Source of the DNA: CAZJBP01 sp964544115
Lineage (GTDB): Bacteria; Verrucomicrobiota; Kiritimatiellia; UBA8416; JADHWI01
NCBI GenBank assembly: GCA_964544115.1
Contig: CAZJBP010000010.1
Location: 1 to 34,244, forward strand
Direction of reading: 5' to 3'
Length of the DNA: 34,244 nt
Shown: one piece after another, positions 33,201 through 34,244 of the stretch
Layout of the letters: each line of letters opens with the position of its first letter
How positions within the stretch are numbered: position 1 is the first letter of the stretch
The notes under the pieces: model-generated
The model's input: the letters and a program-made list of their open reading frames with translations, nothing else
Databases searched by the model: none
What the model was told of the DNA's origin: nothing
Translations under genes and position numbers: made by a program

Positions 33201-34244
33201 TCTCCTCGAGGATGTCCCACACCTCGGGCGCCTGGCGCTCAATCATCTTCTTTGCGCTGCGCACGGTGTGCACGACGCCCATCTCCTTGAGGCGGCGGAT
33301 GATGAACGGCTCGAACAGGACCAACGCCATCTTCTTGGGCAGACCGCACTGGTGAAGCTTGAGCTCAGGCCCGACCACGATGACCGAGCGGCCCGAGTAG
33401 TCGACGCGCTTGCCCAGCAGGTTCTGACGGAACCGACCACCCTTGCCCTTGAGCATGTCGCTGAGGGATTTCAGCGGCCGGTTGCCCGCGCCCGTCACCG
33501 GGCGGCCGTGCCGCCCGTTGTCGAACACCGCATCCACCGCTTCCTGCAGCATGCGCTTTTCGTTGCGGATGATGACATCCGGCGTCTTGAGCTGCTGCAG
33601 GTTCTTGAGCCGGTTGTTCCGGTTGATCACGCGCCGGTACAGGTCGTTGAGGTCCGAGGTGGCGAAGCGACCGCCCTCAAGCGGGACCAGCGGCCGCAGC
33701 TCGGGCGGAATTACGGGCAGCGTGTCGAGAATCATCCACTCCGGGCGGGTGCCGCTGCTGCGGAACCCCTCGGCAATCTTCATGCGCTTGGCCAGCTTCT
33801 TGCGAACCTGCTTGCTGCGCGTCTTCTCCATCTCCTCCTCGAGTTCGCCCATGAGCTCGTCGAGGTTGAGCGCCTGCAGGAGGTCGCGGACCGCCTCGGC
33901 GCCCATCTTGGCGACGAAGTTCTCCCCGTACTTCTCCACGGCTTCGCGGTGCTCCATCTCGCTCATCAACTGACGCGCCTTGAGCGGCGTGTCGCCCGGG
34001 TCGACCACGACGTAGTCTTCGTAGTACAGCACCCGCTCCAGGCTGGCGCCGGTCATGTCCAGCATCAGGCCGATACGGCTGGGCGTGCACTTGAAGAACC
34101 AGATGTGCGACACCGGAACGGCCAGTGCGATGTGGCCCATGCGCTCGCGGCGTACACGGGACACGGTCACCTCGACGCCGCAGCGGTCGCAGATCACGCC
34201 CTTGTGCTTGATGCGCTTGTACTTGCCGCAACTGCACTCCCAGT
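30247..34244 (-). CDS. rpoC: RNA polymerase beta' subunit, N-terminus beyond window
   Basis: Catalytic subunit of RNA polymerase. About 1331 codons are present. The frame is still open at the right edge, starting at the N-terminal zinc finger ([11 protein letters not shown]...CDRC, all four cysteines), so roughly 60-70 residues are missing. Visible landmarks: the active-site [12 protein letters not shown] (33049-33072 for NADFDGDQ) with its three Mg-binding Asp; the trigger-loop region [17 protein letters not shown] and [15 protein letters not shown]; the bridge-helix region [25 protein letters not shown]; and the second zinc site (DCNTVNG ... [11 protein letters not shown]). The C-terminal [12 protein letters not shown] and GHLIPGGTG are complete. 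The gene runs straight into rpsL after 64 bp, the usual rpoBC-str arrangement. Confidence 0.98.
   Translation of the reverse strand, partial: [1331 protein letters not shown]

Noticed and set aside
1..34244. CRISPR arrays, insertion sequences, tRNA/rRNA genes, attachment sites
   Set aside because: Looked for on both strands. No direct-repeat array, transposase frame, tRNA-like cloverleaf or rRNA segment was seen, and spacers are too short to hold them.

Overview
This 34.2 kb GC-rich chromosomal window looks like a bacterium of the PVC superphylum, probably Kiritimatiellota/Verrucomicrobiota or a close relative. That placement is an inference. It rests on two very large secreted proteins built from lamin-tail, CotH, Calx-beta and 'bacterial repeat' modules, which end in a DGD(G/S)-x-WE/WQE plus YRI-type C-terminal module often met in that group. 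No 16S gene is present to confirm it.

Layout. (1) Positions 1-1194 (+) hold the 3' part of ilvD (branched-chain amino acid synthesis). (2) Positions 1259-11272 (+) hold a two-gene exported-protein unit. A near-consensus sigma-70 promoter at 1259-1288 precedes a 2270-residue CotH/lamin-tail protein, and 36 bp later a 1013-residue beta-propeller protein. (3) Positions 11294-12568 (-) hold a stand-alone gspF/pilC-type inner-membrane gene convergent with that unit. (4) From 12719 to the right edge, everything on the minus strand is one long transcription/translation cluster. In the direction of transcription it reads: rpoC (5' end beyond the window), rpsL, rpsG, fusA, rpsJ, rplC, rplD, rplW, rplB, rpsS, rplV, rpsC, rplP, rpmC, rpsQ, rplN, rplX, rplE, rpsN, rpsH, rplF, rplR, rpsE, rplO, secY, map, rpmJ, rpsM, rpsK, rpsD, rpoA, rplQ. 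The cluster closes with a strong intrinsic terminator at 12647-12690.

The cluster is the fused beta'-str-S10-spc-alpha supercluster. It supplies RNA polymerase subunits, about half of the ribosomal proteins, the protein-export channel and N-terminal methionine removal from one stretch of DNA. Many junctions overlap by a few bases, which implies translational coupling. Departures from the usual arrangement are: no tuf between fusA and rpsJ, no rpmD (L30) between rpsE and rplO, no adk or infA around map, and a textbook intrinsic terminator between rpsG and fusA. The EF-G encoded here also lacks the canonical domain-IV GGxGQ(Y/F)G motif and resembles recycling-type EF-G2 proteins at that place.

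The most notable points are the EF-G domain-IV divergence combined with its transcriptional separation from rpsL-rpsG, the shared C-terminal module on the two giant exported proteins, and a hairpin between rpoC and rpsL. I found no CRISPR array, insertion sequence, tRNA or rRNA gene. Intergenic space is minimal: apart from the ilvD/CotH leader, the rpsG-fusA gap and the gspF-rplQ gap, no non-coding stretch exceeds about 70 bp.
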